Shown here: piece after piece, positions 8,280 through 18,163 of the stretch
How the letters are laid out: the number at the start of each line of letters is the position of its first letter
Position numbering within the stretch: position 1 is the stretch's first letter
Assembly (NCBI RefSeq): GCF_900177665.1
Contig: NZ_FXAW01000003.1
Span: 150,655 to 214,654, forward strand
Direction of reading: 5' to 3'
Source of the DNA: Marivirga sericea
GTDB lineage: Bacteria; Bacteroidota; Bacteroidia; Cytophagales; Cyclobacteriaceae
Length of the DNA: 64,000 bases
Position numbers and translations under genes: made by a program
The notes under the pieces: generated by a model
Told to the model about the DNA's origin: nothing
Databases searched by the model: none
What the model saw: only the letters and a program-made list of their open reading frames with translations

Positions 8280-8876
8280 CTAACGATGCCTTCCTTCCAA
8301 TATTCTTACTACATCTTGTAACTTATAACCTTTGGCTTGCAATAGTATTAAGTAGTGAAATAACAAATCAGCGGATTCATTTAAAAACAATTCCTCATTA
8401 TCATCTTTCGCTTCAATAACTACCTCGACAGCTTCCTCTCCTACCTTTTGAGCAATTTTATTAATGCCTTTATCAAAAAGACTTTTCACATATGACTTTT
8501 CACTATCGCCATTCTTACGTCCTTCAATTACTGTTTCCAGTTCACTAATGAAACCGATGCTTTCATTTTTCTCATCCCAGCAGGTATCGGCACCAGTATG
8601 GCAAGTTGGCCCATCTGGATTAACTTTAATTAAGAAAGTATCTTGATCACAATCCAAAGAAATATCCACTAAATAGAGATAATTAGAAGAGGACTCTCCT
8701 TTGGTCCAAAGTCGCTGCTTGGATCTACTATAAAAAGTAACTTTTCCTGAAGACTTAGTTTTTTCCAAAGCCTCTTCATTCATATAGCCCAACATAAGGA
8801 CTTTTCCTGTTACCGCATCTTGAATGACAGCCGGAAGCAAACCATTCTGACCTTTTGAAAAATCGGGTTTTTGCAT
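8280..8876 (-). CDS. hisIE: Bifunctional phosphoribosyl-AMP cyclohydrolase / phosphoribosyl-ATP pyrophosphatase
   Basis: Catalyses the second and third steps of histidine biosynthesis. Residues 1-105 form the HisI domain, with LDCDQDTFLIKV and GPTCHTGADTCW carrying the metal-binding Asp and Cys residues; residues from about 112 form the HisE domain (KVGEEAVEVVIEAKDDNEELFLNESADLLFHYLILL). At 198 residues it has the usual length of the fused protein. It follows hisF by 27 bases and ends the recognisable histidine genes of this cluster. Confidence 0.95.
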   Translation of the reverse strand: MQKPDFSKGQNGLLPAVIQDAVTGKVLMLGYMNEEALEKTKSSGKVTFYSRSKQRLWTKGESSSNYLYLVDISLDCDQDTFLIKVNPDGPTCHTGADTCWDEKNESIGFISELETVIEGRKNGDSEKSYVKSLFDKGINKIAQKVGEEAVEVVIEAKDDNEELFLNESADLLFHYLILLQAKGYKLQDVVRILEGRHR

Positions 8877-8903
8877 AATTCAACTATTATTAAAATCTAC
8901 TAC

Positions 8904-9659
8904 TTAGATTCTAGTAGGGATATTTTTATTCTTTAAAAATGCTTTCAATTCTGGAATTCCTATTTCTTTAAAATGAAAAATACTGGCAGCCAAAGCAGCA
9001 TCAGACTTTCCATTTGTAAAGGTATCATAAAAATGTTGCATATTCCCTGCACCACCAGAAGCAATGACAGGTACATTCACTAGAGATGAGATTTTAGCTA
9101 GTAATTCATCAGAAAATCCAGATTTAGTACCATCATGGTCCATAGATGTCAATAAAATCTCACCTGCTCCTAGTTCAACTGCTTCTTGAATCCAATTCTC
9201 AGTTTCAAGCATAGTAGGCTTTGAACCTCCATGTGTATGAACAATATTTTTATCCTCAATTCTTCTGGAATCAACGGCTACTACTATACACTGAGAGCCA
9301 AATTCATCTGCCATATCTTTGATGATTTGTGGGTTTCGAACTGCAGCCGAATTGACAGAAACTTTGTCAGCCCCAGCAGCCAAAAGCACAGAAACATCCT
9401 CAACAGTACTAATTCCACCTCCCACTGTAAAGGGAATATTAATAGCCTCTGCAACTTTCTCTACGAGTTCTACTAAGGTCTTTCGCTTTTCGTTAGTGGC
9501 TGTTATATCTAAAAAAACCAACTCATCTGCTCCTTCCCTAGCATAAATTTTTGCCAACTCAACAGGGTCACCAGCATCTCTCAATTCTAAAAAATTGATA
9601 CCTTTTACGGTTCGACCATTTTTTATATCTAAGCACGGAATTATTCTTTTCGTCAGCAT
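8904..9659 (-). CDS. hisF: Imidazole glycerol phosphate synthase, cyclase subunit
   Basis: Partner of HisH: closes the imidazole ring using ammonia made by HisH, giving IGP and AICAR. 251-residue TIM barrel with the family start [19 protein letters not shown] (catalytic Asp in CLDI), the FLDITAT loop, [13 protein letters not shown], and [13 protein letters not shown] carrying the second catalytic Asp, then VIASGGAG. Lies 1 base after the hisA stop region on the same strand, consistent with one operon. Confidence 0.96.
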   Translation of the reverse strand: MLTKRIIPCLDIKNGRTVKGINFLELRDAGDPVELAKIYAREGADELVFLDITATNEKRKTLVELVEKVAEAINIPFTVGGGISTVEDVSVLLAAGADKVSVNSAAVRNPQIIKDMADEFGSQCIVVAVDSRRIEDKNIVHTHGGSKPTMLETENWIQEAVELGAGEILLTSMDHDGTKSGFSDELLAKISSLVNVPVIASGGAGNMQHFYDTFTNGKSDAALAASIFHFKEIGIPELKAFLKNKNIPTRI

Positions 9660-9660
9660 A

Positions 9661-10377
9661 TTATTGAAACTGCTTTAAATCTGATAGGTTTATTCTTTTC
9701 TCGTAAATGGCTTTTCCAACAATAGCTCCGTATACATCCATTTTGTCTAAAATATGTAAATCTTCTACACTGCTTACTCCCCCGCTGGCTATTAATTTAA
9801 CATCAGGAAATCTCTCTAAGATATCCTGATATAAGGTATTGGAAGTACCTTGTAATGCACCATCTTTTGAAACATCAGTGCAAATAACATATTTCAGTCC
9901 CTTTGCTAAATAATGCTCCAAAAAATCAAAAATATGTTTCTCAGAACTCTCTTGCCATCCGTGAATGGCGATATGATGCCCTTTCACATCTGCCCCTAAA
10001 ATAATCTTCTCACCGCCAAATTCTTCAATCCATTCAGTAAACAGCGCTTCGTTTTTAATTGCAATGCTGCCTCCTGTTATTTGGTTTGCTCCGGCATCAA
10101 ATACATCATTTAAGTCTTTAGTGCTTTGAACACCACCCCCAAAATCAATGGTTAAATTGGTATTTTTAGCAATTGTTTTTAGGACATCCAAATTCACAAC
10201 CTGCTTTGCTTTTGCACCGTCTAAATCAACCAAATGCAGTCTTTGGATACCTGCTGCTTCAAATTCTTTAGCAACTTCCAAAGGGTTTTTATTGTACTCT
10301 GTTTTCTGACTGTAGTCACCCTTAGTGAGGCGAACACATTTCCCATCAATTATATCAATGGCTGGTATAATATGCAT
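9661..10377 (-). CDS. hisA: Phosphoribosylformimino-5-aminoimidazole carboxamide ribotide isomerase
   Basis: Fourth step of histidine synthesis, an Amadori rearrangement on ProFAR. I start at the ATG at 10377 ([17 protein letters not shown]), which gives the standard 238 residues; the open frame extends upstream but runs through hisH. Motifs: [13 protein letters not shown] with the catalytic Asp, [30 protein letters not shown] with the second Asp, and LIASGGVSS. It begins 4 bases after hisH. Confidence 0.95.
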   Translation of the reverse strand: MHIIPAIDIIDGKCVRLTKGDYSQKTEYNKNPLEVAKEFEAAGIQRLHLVDLDGAKAKQVVNLDVLKTIAKNTNLTIDFGGGVQSTKDLNDVFDAGANQITGGSIAIKNEALFTEWIEEFGGEKIILGADVKGHHIAIHGWQESSEKHIFDFLEHYLAKGLKYVICTDVSKDGALQGTSNTLYQDILERFPDVKLIASGGVSSVEDLHILDKMDVYGAIVGKAIYEKRINLSDLKQFQ

Positions 10378-10381
10378 AATC

Positions 10382-10966
10382 TTATAATTCGAATAAAAAA
10401 TTTCTGAAAAATTGCTCTCCTGCTTCCGCACTTTTCTCTGGATGAGGCTGAATGGCATAGAAGTTATCTTTTTGAAGAACATTGCTAAAAGGCAACATAT
10501 AGTCTGTTTGGGAAATGGTTTGCTCGCACAATTCTGCGTAATAAGAATGTACAAAATAAAAATACGCCGGTGACTTAATGCCTTTAAAAACTATATGATC
10601 TGATAAGGTTCCAATATTCCATCCCATATGTGGTACTTTCAAATCATTTGGAAACTTCTTCACTTTAGCATCAAAAATTCCCAAACATTCTGTATCACCT
10701 TCCTCCGAATGACTGCACAAGAGTTGTAAACCCAAGCAAATGCCTAAAAAAGGTTTTTCTATTGATTGAATCACCTTATCAAGCCCTCTTTCCTTTAGAT
10801 ATTTCATGGCAGATTTTGCTTCTCCTTGCCCAGGAAAAATGACTTTATCTGCTGATAATATTTCTTCGGGATTATCTGTTAGAGTTCCCTCGATCCCTAA
10901 TCGCTTTAATGCCAGCATAACAGACTTAATATTTCCAGCATTATATTTTATAACTACTACTTTCAT
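10382..10966 (-). CDS. hisH: Imidazole glycerol phosphate synthase, glutamine amidotransferase subunit
   Basis: Class I glutamine amidotransferase that supplies ammonia to HisF. 194 residues; catalytic Cys in FLGICLGLQLL, the GQGEA oxyanion-strand segment (FPGQGEAKSAM), the PHMGWN block and the His/Glu pair in AIQPHPEKS. First gene of the local his cluster. The other pathway genes (hisG, D, C, B) are not upstream of it; a 255-base gap and an unrelated outer-membrane gene lie there. Confidence 0.95.
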   Translation of the reverse strand: MKVVVIKYNAGNIKSVMLALKRLGIEGTLTDNPEEILSADKVIFPGQGEAKSAMKYLKERGLDKVIQSIEKPFLGICLGLQLLCSHSEEGDTECLGIFDAKVKKFPNDLKVPHMGWNIGTLSDHIVFKGIKSPAYFYFVHSYYAELCEQTISQTDYMLPFSNVLQKDNFYAIQPHPEKSAEAGEQFFRNFLFEL

Positions 10967-11221
10967 TCCTGATTCAAGATATTATCTAAAAGTCGCAAGT
11001 TAATAATACTATTATTAATCTAGGGTCATATTATGATGAAGCTGTCAATTAATTTGTGGTGGGAATTAAAATTATTATAAATGAAGTCGAAGGGAGTTTT
11101 TGCACTGAAGCAGATACGATCGTTTCAGAAATAGACAACTTATCAATTACGGCAAGTTTAAGATCTGAAAAATAAGGAAATAGCATTTAAACGAGGACTT
11201 TAGAATTGATTCCTCATTAAT
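10967..11221. other. Intergenic gap upstream of hisH; possible 39-codon remnant
   Basis: This spacer should hold the hisH promoter. On the plus strand a GTG-started frame of 39 codons (11056-11175, beginning VVGIKIIINEVEG and ending SLRSEK) is open. It has no homologue I know and no clear ribosome site, so I treat it as an unproven remnant or chance frame. No RNA gene or terminator is evident. Confidence 0.3.
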
Positions 11222-12163
11222 TTACCTTCTTCTATTACCAAAATTGAATAACCCTCCTCTACCTCTTTGAGGTCTAATATTGTATCTTTTCCCGCCTATA
11301 CCAAAGACTTTGTTTAAGAATTCTCCTTGAATATAAAATTCAGCTTTTACATTCACTATAAAATAATGGTCATTATTATCAGGGTTTCCTCTAATCTCAC
11401 CCCTACCAGTCGGGTCGGACAAAGCTGCTGCGGTTATATCTTTATCAACATTTAAATCAAATAAATCATCATCAGGATATCCTCTTCCACTAACGTCATC
11501 TAAGTAATCAGAAAAGGTTATTCTATTACTTACTTGTGCTGTAACATCAATAAATTCTGTGACTTTCACTCTTACGCCTACACCAACTGGTATCACAAAA
11601 GCAAACCGACCATAAGAATTAGGCCTTTCAGTTTGATATTGCCGTAAAGATACCATTTCTCCACCACGTGGCACGGCCATAATCGTATCGCCTGCTTGAT
11701 TTCTAAGAAATTCTGGAACCTCAGCACGTGGATCATAAAACAGTACTCCAACACCTGCGACTACATACGGATTAAACATCTTTCGTTGAGTGAACCTCAT
11801 AGCAGTTGGAAATAGGGATACTGAACCTGTTGCACTTAGCTCTAAATTATTAGATACAAATGACAAACCTCTAGATCTCGTGTTTAACTCGGGGTCAATA
11901 TCTTGATCATCACCTGACAACTGAAATGCCATCAAATTCACTCCCGCTTGTATCCGGTCGGTAAATCTGTATTGCAAGCCCCCAACAATATTTAATTTAG
12001 TATCGAAATATGAACCTGGATTGGTTAAATCACCAAGGCTTCTTGCGTAGCCAAGCCCTCCTGTTGCCATCCAACGCCTGTTAATTCTATTGGAATAGAA
12101 GCTTTGGGCAAAAAGCTCTGCGCCACAAAAAAATAAGATCGATATGAGTAGGACTTTTTTCAT
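11222..12163 (-). CDS. Outer-membrane beta-barrel protein
   Basis: 313 residues with signal peptide (MKKVLLISILFFCGAELFAQ). The rest alternates polar and hydrophobic residues in the way of short beta strands ending in aromatic residues (GGLQYRFTDRIQAGVNLMAF, NPYVVAGVGVLFYDP, NSYGRFAFVIPVGVGVRVKV, DHYFIVNVKAEFYI), as expected for a Bacteroidota OmpA-N/porin-like barrel. The C-terminus is Arg/Gly rich (RPQRGRGGLFNFGNRRR). No specific substrate can be assigned. A TAnnTTTG-type -7 element lies just upstream on the same strand (12180-12187). Confidence 0.75.
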   Translation of the reverse strand: MKKVLLISILFFCGAELFAQSFYSNRINRRWMATGGLGYARSLGDLTNPGSYFDTKLNIVGGLQYRFTDRIQAGVNLMAFQLSGDDQDIDPELNTRSRGLSFVSNNLELSATGSVSLFPTAMRFTQRKMFNPYVVAGVGVLFYDPRAEVPEFLRNQAGDTIMAVPRGGEMVSLRQYQTERPNSYGRFAFVIPVGVGVRVKVTEFIDVTAQVSNRITFSDYLDDVSGRGYPDDDLFDLNVDKDITAAALSDPTGRGEIRGNPDNNDHYFIVNVKAEFYIQGEFLNKVFGIGGKRYNIRPQRGRGGLFNFGNRRR

Positions 12164-12179
12164 AAAATTTTACCAATAA

Positions 12180-12187
12180 CAAATATA
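12180..12187 (-). promoter_or_regulatory. Candidate -7 element for the beta-barrel gene
   Basis: The plus-strand bases CAAATATA read TATATTTG on the minus strand, an exact match to the Bacteroidota TAnnTTTG -7 consensus, 17 bases upstream of the start codon at 12163. No clear -33 TTG is seen at the usual spacing. Confidence 0.3.
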
Positions 12188-12302
12188 ATTATTTTTTCAG
12201 GAAATCTAATAGAAGCTGGAAAATATCCTTCGTAGCAAAAAAACTAAACGATTTCGTCTCCCATTATGGGTACAAATTAAGCTATTTTTTGTTTTTTTGA
12301 AT

Positions 12303-13190
12303 ATGTTAAAACTAGCAGCAATTGATATTGGTTCCAATGCAATCCGAATTCAATTAACAAGAGTCACCCTATACCAAGGAAATACCACATTCAAGAGGTT
12401 AGAGTATGTTCGTTTTCCGCTAAGGTTGGGCCATGATGTATTTACAACAGGAAAAATAAGTGGACAGTCTCAAACCAAATTCCTCAAATTGATGCATGCT
12501 TTTAAAATTCTTATTGATTTATACGAAGTCGATGACTATATGGGTTGTGCTACATCCGCTATGAGGGAAGCAGAAAATGGGCGACCGTTAATAGACCAAG
12601 TTAAAGCAGAGTTGGATTTAGAAATAAAAATTATAGATGGAGACAAGGAAGCCTTCATGATTAATAAAGCCATATTTCCCTACATGGATGAAAAAGCTTA
12701 TTTGCATATTGATGTGGGAGGTGGAAGCACTGAATTCAATTTCTATCAAAATAATGAAAAACTACTTTCCAAATCATTCCAAATTGGTTCCGTAAGACAT
12801 TTAGAAACAGATAGCAGCCATCATATGTGGAGTGAAATGAAAAACTGGATTGAGCAAAAAGTATTAAAAAAATCAGTAAAAATCCATGCTATTGGTACTG
12901 GTGGAAACATCAATAAGGTACAGGATCTAGCCAAAAAGAAGCCAGGAAAGCCCATCAGCTTAAAGAAAGTAATAGAAACACAAGCTTATATTAAGAGCTT
13001 TGATATGGAAGAAAGAATCAACAAGCTCCAGCTGAATCCTGACAGAGCGGATGTCATTATTCCTGCATTAGACATTTATATCAATGCCATGAGATGGTCC
13101 AAATCAGCTAGCATCATTGTTCCTGACACTGGTTTAAAAGACGGAATAATGCAAGTTCTCTATGAACGAAATAAAGAAAAATTCCAATAA
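12303..13190 (+). CDS. Ppx/GppA-family phosphatase (exopolyphosphatase-like)
   Basis: 295 residues from the ATG at 12303; an in-frame TTG at 12297 is less likely. It has the ASKHA-fold phosphate loops of the Ppx/GppA family: AAIDIGSNAIRIQ at the start, CATSAMREAENG, the second loop DVGGGSTEFNFY and IGTGGNINK. This is the short form without the C-terminal HD domain. Family members hydrolyse polyphosphate or pppGpp; which one cannot be decided from sequence. A stand-alone gene between divergent and convergent neighbours. Confidence 0.88.
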   Translation: MLKLAAIDIGSNAIRIQLTRVTLYQGNTTFKRLEYVRFPLRLGHDVFTTGKISGQSQTKFLKLMHAFKILIDLYEVDDYMGCATSAMREAENGRPLIDQVKAELDLEIKIIDGDKEAFMINKAIFPYMDEKAYLHIDVGGGSTEFNFYQNNEKLLSKSFQIGSVRHLETDSSHHMWSEMKNWIEQKVLKKSVKIHAIGTGGNINKVQDLAKKKPGKPISLKKVIETQAYIKSFDMEERINKLQLNPDRADVIIPALDIYINAMRWSKSASIIVPDTGLKDGIMQVLYERNKEKFQ

Positions 13191-13191
13191 C

Positions 13192-13680
13192 CTATTTTGC
13201 GGCAACAGCTTCTACTTCCACAAGTAATTCTGGGCGTGCTAGTTTATAGACACCGATGGTTGATCGAGCTACTTTATTTGGATTTTCATCATTATTGAAA
13301 TATTCTCCATATGCCTTGAACCAAGCATCCCAGTCAATTTCACCTGTTTCGTTTGGTGCCAAATACACTCTAAGAAAGAATACATCATTCATGCTGTAAC
13401 CTTCAGCTTCTATCGTTTCCTTTATTTTTTGTAGGGCTCCAATACTTTGTTCATAGGTATTCCCATACTTAGACATATCACCGGCTGAAGCATTTGCATT
13501 TAACACCTCACTTACTAAGCCTGAGGTATAGAAAAGATCTTTTCCTTCGGGCACGTAAACGCCTTTCAAAATACTGGATTCAGGCCGATCAATTCTTCGA
13601 ATTGCTTCTTTAGCCTTCTCATTAGTGCAAGAAAAAGCCACAATAGCTATCAAGATAAAAACAATACTATTTTTCATCAT
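13192..13680 (-). CDS. RidA-like protein exported as a lipoprotein
   Basis: 162 residues. The N-terminus is a lipoprotein signal (MMKNSIVFILIAIVAFSC, lipid Cys18), and the rest is a RidA (YjgF/YER057c/UK114) domain: LFYTSGLVSE, the central TYEQSIGALQKIKETIEAEGY helix, and ARSTIGVYKLARPELLVEVEAVAA. Arg139 and Glu155 align with the Arg and Glu that bind the substrate carboxylate in cytoplasmic RidA imine/enamine deaminases. RidA normally works in the cytoplasm, so an envelope-anchored version is unusual. The start overlaps the end of the upstream barrel gene by 14 bases. Confidence 0.85.
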   Translation of the reverse strand: MMKNSIVFILIAIVAFSCTNEKAKEAIRRIDRPESSILKGVYVPEGKDLFYTSGLVSEVLNANASAGDMSKYGNTYEQSIGALQKIKETIEAEGYSMNDVFFLRVYLAPNETGEIDWDAWFKAYGEYFNNDENPNKVARSTIGVYKLARPELLVEVEAVAAK

Positions 13681-14350
13681 CAGAATTTTTAAAGGTGAAA
13701 CGTTTTAGGATTGATAATTGAAGAATAAATAAATTATCGTTGTTTTCCGGATTTCCGAATATAGAAATGTTATCTAAATAATCCGTTTGAGGATTTAAAA
13801 ATCCAGTTCTCAAATGAGCACCAAAATCATTTGGTAAGAAATAATATGCATTCAAGGTGGTAGGTAATAAGACCGCGAAATTTGAATAATCTTCTCCTTG
13901 GGATCTGCTATCTAATCGATCAGCTAGGTTTTGACTATCCTTGTCGTAAACTGCAAATCGCATAAATCCAAAACCTTGAGACAAATAGAGAGAGTAGTTT
14001 GATTTTTTAAGAATATGGAAACTAGGTTCGACATGCAGTGACTGATAATTAGTTCTGGCATAATCATTAATTTGAAACTCACTTTGATCAAAAAACCGTA
14101 CGTTTCTATTTTCTGATTGAACTTCACCTGCACTAAACCAAAACCCAACATTTAGCCAGCGATTGGGGGTAAATTGCATGTATGCGGACAATTGAACTCC
14201 TGCTTTTTTATAGGAGGGTTCTAAATCTGTTTTTGCAATACTAGTTCCAAAACTTAAACCTGCAAACTTAGTGAAAGTAGTATCTTGGGCTGAAACAGAA
14301 AAAGCAAGCAGGAAACTTACTAGAGTTATTATTCCAACTTGCTTTTTCAT
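13667..14350 (-). CDS. Outer-membrane beta-barrel protein, 227 aa
   Basis: Signal peptide MKKQVGIITLVSFLLAFSVSAQ followed by amphipathic strands with aromatic girdle residues (GVQLSAYMQFTPNRWLNVGFWFSAGEV, YSLYLSQGFGFMRFAVY, NLFILQLSILKRFTF). A small beta-barrel of the outer-membrane type is likely, with no named family recognised. The last 14 bases overlap the RidA-like lipoprotein gene, so the two are probably translated from one message, which would put both products in the envelope. Confidence 0.7.
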   Translation of the reverse strand: MKKQVGIITLVSFLLAFSVSAQDTTFTKFAGLSFGTSIAKTDLEPSYKKAGVQLSAYMQFTPNRWLNVGFWFSAGEVQSENRNVRFFDQSEFQINDYARTNYQSLHVEPSFHILKKSNYSLYLSQGFGFMRFAVYDKDSQNLADRLDSRSQGEDYSNFAVLLPTTLNAYYFLPNDFGAHLRTGFLNPQTDYLDNISIFGNPENNDNLFILQLSILKRFTFKNSDDEK

Positions 14351-14414
14351 ATGAATATATTTAGCTTAAAATTTCCTTCCTGAGTGTACAGGAAATTCAT
14401 AAATCAAACTTAAT

Positions 14415-15770
14415 CTACTTAACACTTTTCAATTTAGTAAAATCATAATCATCCAAAAACTTAGTTGTAAAATTACCGGATTTGAAAATCTCATTATCCA
14501 TCATTTCTATATGAAAAGGAATAGTAGTCTTCACTCCTTCAATTACAAATTCTTCCAATGCTCGTTTCATTCTGACCATCACTTCTTCCCTAGATTGACC
14601 TGAAACAATAAGCTTAGCAATCATAGAATCATAAAATGGAGGAATAGTATAACCAGCATAAACATGACTGTCAACTCTTACACCGTGACCACCTGGCAAG
14701 TGCAAATTAGTGATTTTTCCAGGGCTTGGTCTAAAATTATTTGCAGGATCTTCCGCATTGATTCTACATTCCATAGCGTAAAGGTGAGGAAAATAATTCT
14801 CACCAGAAATGGTAATTCCAGCGGCTACTTTGATTTGCTCTTTTATTAAATCAAAATCCGTAACCTCTTCAGTGATCGGATGCTCCACCTGAATACGCGT
14901 ATTCATTTCCATGAAATAGAAATTATTATGCTTATCCAATAAGAACTCTATGGTTCCAGCGCCTTCATAGCCTACTGCTTCAGCACCTGCGATTGCAGCT
15001 TTTCCCATCGCATCACGCAATTCGTCCGTCATCACAGGGCATGGAGTTTCTTCAATAAGCTTTTGGTGTCTTCTTTGTATGGAACAGTCTCTTTCTGACA
15101 AGTGACAAGCTTTACCATTCTTATCTCCGACTACCTGAATTTCAACGTGACGAGGCTCTTCAACAAATTTCTCTAAATAAAGTCCGTCATTGCTAAAAGA
15201 AGCGCCTGCTTCCTGACGAGCATCATCCCAAGCTTTTTTGAAGCCAGATTCTTCTTTCACAATACGCATTCCCTTGCCACCACCACCAGCAGTAGCCTTC
15301 AAAATAACAGGATAGCCCATATCTTTGGCAATTTTCATCCCTTCCTCAATGGATTCTAGAATACCTTCAGATCCAGGAATAGTAGGAACTCCTGCCGCTT
15401 TCATGGTAGCTTTTGCTGTAGCTTTATCACCCATTTTACTGATCATTTCAGGATCAGCTCCGATGAATTTTATTCCATACTCACCACAAATCTTGGAAAA
15501 TTCTGCATTTTCGGATAAAAACCCGTAGCCAGGATGAATTGCATCCGCATTGGTGATTTCTGCGGCCGAAATTATATTTGGAATATTTAAATAAGAATCT
15601 TTACTAGCTGCAGGCCCGATACAAACTGCTTCATCTGCAAAACGAACATGCAAACTATCTTTGTCAGCAGTAGAATAAACCGCTACTGTACTGATTCCCA
15701 TTTCTTTGCAAGTTCTAATAATTCGCAAAGCTATTTCACCTCTATTGGCAATTAATATCTTTTTAAACAC
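14415..15770 (-). CDS. accC: Acetyl-CoA carboxylase, biotin carboxylase subunit
   Basis: ATP-dependent carboxylation of biotin carried on AccB, the first half-reaction of malonyl-CoA synthesis. 451 residues with [17 protein letters not shown] at the start, the glycine-rich ATP loop [14 protein letters not shown], the [16 protein letters not shown] stretch and the catalytic [20 protein letters not shown] block. Ends the fabH-efp-accB-accC strand run, 47 bases after accB. Length is typical of the stand-alone bacterial subunit. Confidence 0.96.
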   Translation of the reverse strand: MFKKILIANRGEIALRIIRTCKEMGISTVAVYSTADKDSLHVRFADEAVCIGPAASKDSYLNIPNIISAAEITNADAIHPGYGFLSENAEFSKICGEYGIKFIGADPEMISKMGDKATAKATMKAAGVPTIPGSEGILESIEEGMKIAKDMGYPVILKATAGGGGKGMRIVKEESGFKKAWDDARQEAGASFSNDGLYLEKFVEEPRHVEIQVVGDKNGKACHLSERDCSIQRRHQKLIEETPCPVMTDELRDAMGKAAIAGAEAVGYEGAGTIEFLLDKHNNFYFMEMNTRIQVEHPITEEVTDFDLIKEQIKVAAGITISGENYFPHLYAMECRINAEDPANNFRPSPGKITNLHLPGGHGVRVDSHVYAGYTIPPFYDSMIAKLIVSGQSREEVMVRMKRALEEFVIEGVKTTIPFHIEMMDNEIFKSGNFTTKFLDDYDFTKLKSVK

Positions 15771-15817
15771 GATTTCTTTCTTTTAATGAAACATTAAGAA
15801 TAACTCTGATCAATTTA

Positions 15818-16300
15818 TCAAGAGGGATCCACTAAAAATAACGGTTGGTCGTATTCAACAGGTGTTGCATTATCTACCAAAATCTTTACTATTTTACCGG
15901 AAATGTCTGATTCAATCTCATTGAATAATTTCATTGCTTCCACAATACAAACTGTATCTCCCGCTTTTACTGAATCCCCAACATTTACAAAAGCAGGGTT
16001 GTCAGGATTTGGCGTCCTATAGAATGTTCCGATCATCGGTGATTTGATGGCAACGTATTTATCATCATCAGAAGCTGCTGGCTTCTCACCTCCTCCTGAA
16101 CTTGCAGCAGGAGTTTCTGCTGGAGCAGCTGATGGAGCAGGAGCAGCTACTGGCTGCGGAGCTGGAGCTGCCGCTTGAACAACTTTTGCTTCAGTGTTCT
16201 TTTTAACTTTAATTTTGAATTCTTCAGTTTCTATATTTACTTCATCCAATCCGGATTTAGAAATAAAATCAATTAGGTCTTGAATCTCTTTCGCTTTCAT
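15818..16300 (-). CDS. accB: Biotin carboxyl carrier protein of acetyl-CoA carboxylase
   Basis: 160 residues: an N-terminal dimerisation segment (AKEIQDLIDFISKSGLDEVNIETEEFKIKVKK), a flexible Ala/Pro-rich linker (about residues 38-75) and the C-terminal biotinyl domain with biotinylation site Lys124 in VEAMKLFNEIE. Located directly before accC as in most bacteria. Start chosen at MKAKEIQ, which gives the usual length. Confidence 0.96.
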   Translation of the reverse strand: MKAKEIQDLIDFISKSGLDEVNIETEEFKIKVKKNTEAKVVQAAAPAPQPVAAPAPSAAPAETPAASSGGGEKPAASDDDKYVAIKSPMIGTFYRTPNPDNPAFVNVGDSVKAGDTVCIVEAMKLFNEIESDISGKIVKILVDNATPVEYDQPLFLVDPS

Positions 16301-16340
16301 AGCAGTTGGTTTAGTTAAAAGTCAATTTTTTATTAATAAT

Positions 16341-16907
16341 TTATTTCTTTACCCTTTCAGCGTATGAACGGGTTCTGGTATCTACTTTAATAAGTTCATC
16401 TTGATCAATAAATAAAGGTACTTTTATTTCAGCACCTGTCTCTACTGTAGCCGGCTTAGTCGCGTTTGTTGCCGTATCACCTTTAATACCTGGTTCAGTA
16501 TAGGTCACTTGCATCACTACAAATGGCGGTAATTCACAACTTAAAGGCTTTTCTGTTTCAGCATGAATCAGGATATCTACCTCTTGTCCTTCTTTGTATA
16601 AATCTGCATTATCAATCACTTCTTCAGGGATCGAAATCTGTTCAAAGTTTTCGGCATCCATAAAGTGCATTCCAATATCGTCTTTATATAGAAATTGATG
16701 TGCTCTTCTTTCTATTCTCGCAGTGGTTACTTTATGACCAGAGCTGAAAGTATTATCTAGTACTTTACCTGTTGTAAGACTTTTTAATTTTGTTCTTACA
16801 AAAGCAGGGCCTTTGCCAGGCTTAACGTGCTGGAACTCTACGATTGTGAATAAATCATTATTATATTCAATGCAAAGACCATTTTTAAAATCGGAAGTAT
16901 CTGCCAT
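16341..16907 (-). CDS. efp: Translation elongation factor P
   Basis: Relieves ribosome stalling at polyproline stretches. 188 residues with three barrel domains: KOW-like N-terminal domain containing [15 protein letters not shown], in which Lys32 sits in the loop modified in many bacteria, the central OB domain ([11 protein letters not shown]-like [18 protein letters not shown]) and a C-terminal domain with the family signature [23 protein letters not shown]. Lies between fabH and accB on the same strand with short gaps. Confidence 0.96.
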   Translation of the reverse strand: MADTSDFKNGLCIEYNNDLFTIVEFQHVKPGKGPAFVRTKLKSLTTGKVLDNTFSSGHKVTTARIERRAHQFLYKDDIGMHFMDAENFEQISIPEEVIDNADLYKEGQEVDILIHAETEKPLSCELPPFVVMQVTYTEPGIKGDTATNATKPATVETGAEIKVPLFIDQDELIKVDTRTRSYAERVKK

Positions 16908-16933
16908 TCTTAGTATGCTTAAATGTAAAAAAA

Positions 16934-17932
16934 CTATTTAGAATCGTAAGCCCATTTTATATAAACGGAACCCCAAGTAAATCCACCACCAAAAGCTGCT
17001 AATATAATATTATCACCCTTCTTCATTTGTTTTTCATACTCCCACAAACATAAAGGGATAGTTCCACTGGTGGTATTGCCAAACTTATGAATATTCAGCA
17101 TCACCTTATCGGAGCTAACTCCCATTCGATTAGCCGTTGCGTCAATAATTCTTTTATTAGCTTGATGTGGTACTAACCAAGCAACATCTTCAGAAGTCAA
17201 ATTATTTTTAGCCATAATATCTGCAGCCACCTCTGCCATGTTCGTAACGGCAAATTTAAAAACTTGGCTACCTTCTTGATAAACGTAATGCTCTTTCGCG
17301 ATTAAAGTCTCAGGAGTTGCCGGCTTTCTGCTACCACCTGCTTTCATATGCAAAAACTGCTCACCAGATCCGTCAGTATGTAAAATTGAATCCTTTATTC
17401 CATATCCTTCACTATCTGGCTCTAGCAAAACTGCACCTCCACCGTCACCAAAAATGATGCATGTTTGGCGGTCTTCATAATCAATTATGGAAGACATTTT
17501 ATCTGCCCCTACAACGATCACTTTTTTGTACTTACCCGTTTCAATAAATTGGGATGCTGTGGCTAATGCGAAAATAAAACCCGAGCATGCAGCTTGTATA
17601 TCGTAACTAAATGCATTTACTGCACCTACATTGTTACTGATAACATTTGCCGTTGCTGGGAACAGCATATCAGGAGTGGTTGTTGCACAAATCAAAAGAT
17701 CTATATCTTCTGCTTTGTTACTTGTTTTCTCAAGCAACCCTTTAACGGCTTGAGTGCCAATTACAGAAGTTCCTTGATTCTCACCTTTAAGAATTCTTCT
17801 TTCTTTTATTCCGGTCCGAGAGGTAATCCATTCGTCATTAGTATCTACTAGGGATTCCAACTCTTTGTTGGTTAGCACATAATCAGGCACCCACCCTTGA
17901 ACTCCGGTAATAGCTGCAGTTATTTTAGTCAT
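16934..17932 (-). CDS. fabH: 3-oxoacyl-[ACP] synthase III
   Basis: Starts fatty-acid synthesis by condensing acetyl-CoA with malonyl-ACP. I use the ATG at 17932 ([20 protein letters not shown]); an ATG 10 codons upstream is less likely. 332 residues with catalytic Cys116 in [13 protein letters not shown], the His in [12 protein letters not shown] and the Asn in [14 protein letters not shown]. First gene of the fabH-efp-accB-accC run. A strong terminator separates it from rpmF upstream, so it needs its own promoter in the AT-rich gap at 17933-18113. plsX, often between rpmF and fabH, is absent here. Confidence 0.95.
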   Translation of the reverse strand: MTKITAAITGVQGWVPDYVLTNKELESLVDTNDEWITSRTGIKERRILKGENQGTSVIGTQAVKGLLEKTSNKAEDIDLLICATTTPDMLFPATANVISNNVGAVNAFSYDIQAACSGFIFALATASQFIETGKYKKVIVVGADKMSSIIDYEDRQTCIIFGDGGGAVLLEPDSEGYGIKDSILHTDGSGEQFLHMKAGGSRKPATPETLIAKEHYVYQEGSQVFKFAVTNMAEVAADIMAKNNLTSEDVAWLVPHQANKRIIDATANRMGVSSDKVMLNIHKFGNTTSGTIPLCLWEYEKQMKKGDNIILAAFGGGFTWGSVYIKWAYDSK

Positions 17933-18113
17933 CTTTTGATTGTAGTTTCTTTGGCTATTCAATTGCTAATATATGTAATATTGATTTGATGCCCGACAAA
18001 ATCTTAAGAAATGAATTGGTCAACAATTGATCAACAATAATCATTTTTAGAATAATTAAATTTAAACATGATAGAATGCCAAAAATAAAAAATTCTAAAA
18101 AACAATAGCCAAT

Positions 18114-18143
18114 AAAAAAAGCTTTGCTTGACAGCAAAGCTTT
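18114..18143 (-). terminator. Intrinsic terminator after rpmF
   Basis: Perfect 10-bp stem AAAGCTTTGC / GCAAAGCTTT (18118-18127 and 18134-18143) with a 6-base loop, followed on the minus strand by a run of seven T (plus-strand A at 18114-18120). It lies 20 bases after the rpmF stop and would end the pdxA/DUF177/rpmF-side transcript before fabH. Confidence 0.8.
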
Positions 18144-18163
18144 AAAATTCTAACTTAATTAAA

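Noticed and set aside
12297-12302. TTG start for the Ppx/GppA gene
   Set aside because: An ATG two codons later gives the normal start and the TTG has no better ribosome site.
17955-18137. Minus-strand 60-residue frame upstream of fabH
   Set aside because: Low-complexity, no signal, overlaps the rpmF terminator and the fabH leader; composition is that of AT-rich spacer.
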